This document shows, piece by piece, positions 11,990 to 12,831 of a DNA stretch of 12,831 nt (position 1 is its first letter; each line of letters starts with the position of its first letter). Origin of the DNA: DATEVL01 sp035471625 (lineage in GTDB: Bacteria; Chloroflexota; Anaerolineae; Anaerolineales; E44-bin32). Made by a program: the position numbers and the translations under genes. The stretch is taken from positions 1 through 12,831 of the forward strand of contig DATIPT010000103.1 of the NCBI GenBank assembly GCA_035471625.1, given 5' to 3'. The notes beneath the pieces were generated by a model. The model ran no database searches. It saw only the letters and a program-made list of their open reading frames with translations, and had not been told where the DNA came from.

Positions 11990-12831
11990 ATGACGACCGA
12001 CCGGCCAAAGCTCGACCCCGATCGCCAGGCGATGGCGAAGGCCTACAGCTCCTTGCGCAGGCGACTTGGGCTCACCGAGACGTTCTTGATGCTCATCTAC
12101 CTCGCGGTCTGGATCGAGACCGGAGCGGCCGCTGGAGTCTCAGCATGGTTCACGGCTGCCTTGCCCAACTTCGGCGCGGCAGCTCTCTTGGGGGTCGCCG
12201 CAGCCATCGCCGCGCCCTGGTACGTGCTGACCCTTCCACTGGCTTGGTACACCGGGTACGTACTGCCTCACCGCTTCGGCCTCTCGAACCAGACCCCTAT
12301 CTTGTGGTTCACCGATCAGGCGAAGGGCTTGCTGCTTGGCGTGGGGATCGGCCTCCCCCTTCTCCTGATCGTCTATGGAGTGATGGAACGGTGGCCAGCC
12401 ACGTGGTGGATCGTGGTGGCGATCGGCAGCATGACCTTTGTCGTGCTCATGTCCGCGGTCGCCCCGATCGTCCTGATGCCGATCTTCTTCAAGCTACGCC
12501 CGCTCGGGGACGACCGCACGGACCTCGTCGAGCGCCTGGCGCAGTTGGCACGCAAGGCCGGGCAAGAGGTACGAGGCGTGTTCACTTTCGATATGAGCCG
12601 GCGCACGAAGAGCGCCAACGCGGCCCTCGTGGGTCTCGGACGGACGCGACGGATCCTCCTGGGAGACACCCTGATCTCCGTCTTCACCGACGATGAGATC
12701 GAAACGGTCCTCGCCCACGAACTGGGGCACCACGTCCATCGCGATCTGCCGCGATCGATCGCGGTGCAAGGTCTTCTGACCCTCGGCTCCCTTGGCGTGG
12801 CCGCCGCCGTCGTGTCCGAGTTCGCTGGCCG
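11990..12831 (+). CDS. M48 (Ste24/CAAX-protease-like) integral membrane zinc metalloprotease, partial
   Basis: The frame is open from ATG 11990 to the window edge, giving 280 residues without a stop; the C-terminus is missing. Four hydrophobic segments lie at about 32-52, 60-92, 115-135 and 140-170. HRFGLSNQ at 94-101 matches the NFGLSxQ-type motif of the M48 N-terminal domain. HELGHH with zinc ligands H243 and H247 and catalytic E244 follows AHE context typical of M48 (VLAHELGHH). The third ligand glutamate lies beyond the edge. Ste24-type enzymes cut peptides within or beside the membrane; in bacteria the role is usually envelope protein quality control. No Shine-Dalgarno site precedes the ATG, and a -10 box ends 6 nt away, so the mRNA is probably leaderless. 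The next ATG in frame is codon 15. Confidence 0.9.
   Translation, partial: MTTDRPKLDPDRQAMAKAYSSLRRRLGLTETFLMLIYLAVWIETGAAAGVSAWFTAALPNFGAAALLGVAAAIAAPWYVLTLPLAWYTGYVLPHRFGLSNQTPILWFTDQAKGLLLGVGIGLPLLLIVYGVMERWPATWWIVVAIGSMTFVVLMSAVAPIVLMPIFFKLRPLGDDRTDLVERLAQLARKAGQEVRGVFTFDMSRRTKSANAALVGLGRTRRILLGDTLISVFTDDEIETVLAHELGHHVHRDLPRSIAVQGLLTLGSLGVAAAVVSEFAG

Noticed and set aside
1..12831. Mobile element, prophage, CRISPR or defence island
   Set aside because: No transposase, integrase, phage or Cas-like proteins, no regular repeat array, and no target-site duplications were seen.

Overview
This is a GC-rich bacterial chromosomal window with ordinary housekeeping and envelope genes. I see no phage, IS, CRISPR or plasmid signature. 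The best lineage guess is Chloroflexota (Anaerolineae-like). The reasons are an SHMT-GcvT fusion whose SHMT half carries a lineage-type insertion, a Flp-type mini-pilin, many small membrane proteins, and compact promoters. This rests on recall of protein families, not on a search.

Layout. (1) 1-854 (-): a secreted zinc metalloprotease cut by the left edge. (2) 1020-1896: a three-helix membrane protein (-), a 42-residue single-helix protein (+) and a Flp-family pilin (+), ending at a strong terminator. (3) 1976-5098 (-): a 1040-residue fusion of serine hydroxymethyltransferase and the glycine-cleavage T-protein. (4) 5287-6974 (-): an M1-type metallopeptidase lipoprotein directly behind a tRNA-Val(UAC) gene. 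(5) 7064-9082 (+): a compact run of membrane-anchored methyltransferase, FAH-family enzyme and dCTP deaminase. (6) 9117-10706 (-): an endonuclease/exonuclease/phosphatase-family protein and a CDP-alcohol phosphatidyltransferase. (7) 10900-11748 (+): a degenerate receiver domain fused to DUF309. (8) 11990-12831 (+): an M48 (Ste24-like) membrane metalloprotease cut by the right edge. The two edge genes are open at the window ends.

How the genes fit together. The fusion joins the two one-carbon enzymes that pass 5,10-methylene-THF to each other (glycine cleavage and glycine/serine interconversion); gcvP and gcvH are not in the window. Three zinc peptidases of different clans (metzincin-like, M1, M48) are present, all exported or in the membrane. 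The methyltransferase and FAH genes are 2 nt apart and dcd follows after 22 nt, so they are probably one transcript.

Most notable observations. The 'linker' of the fusion (about residues 493-575) aligns with the folate-domain segment of its own GcvT half (about 687-769) and looks like a decayed extra GcvT copy. A 16-nt dyad, ATAGGACnnnGGTCCT, occurs twice, once before each of the two small plus-strand genes. Several genes have extended -10 promoters ending within a few bases of the ATG, suggesting leaderless mRNAs. A cluster of TGTGA/TCACA half-sites lies in the divergent region before the receiver-DUF309 gene. No gene-free stretch exceeds 300 bases; the longest is 11749-11989, in which I recognise nothing beyond a GC-rich inverted repeat and a promoter.
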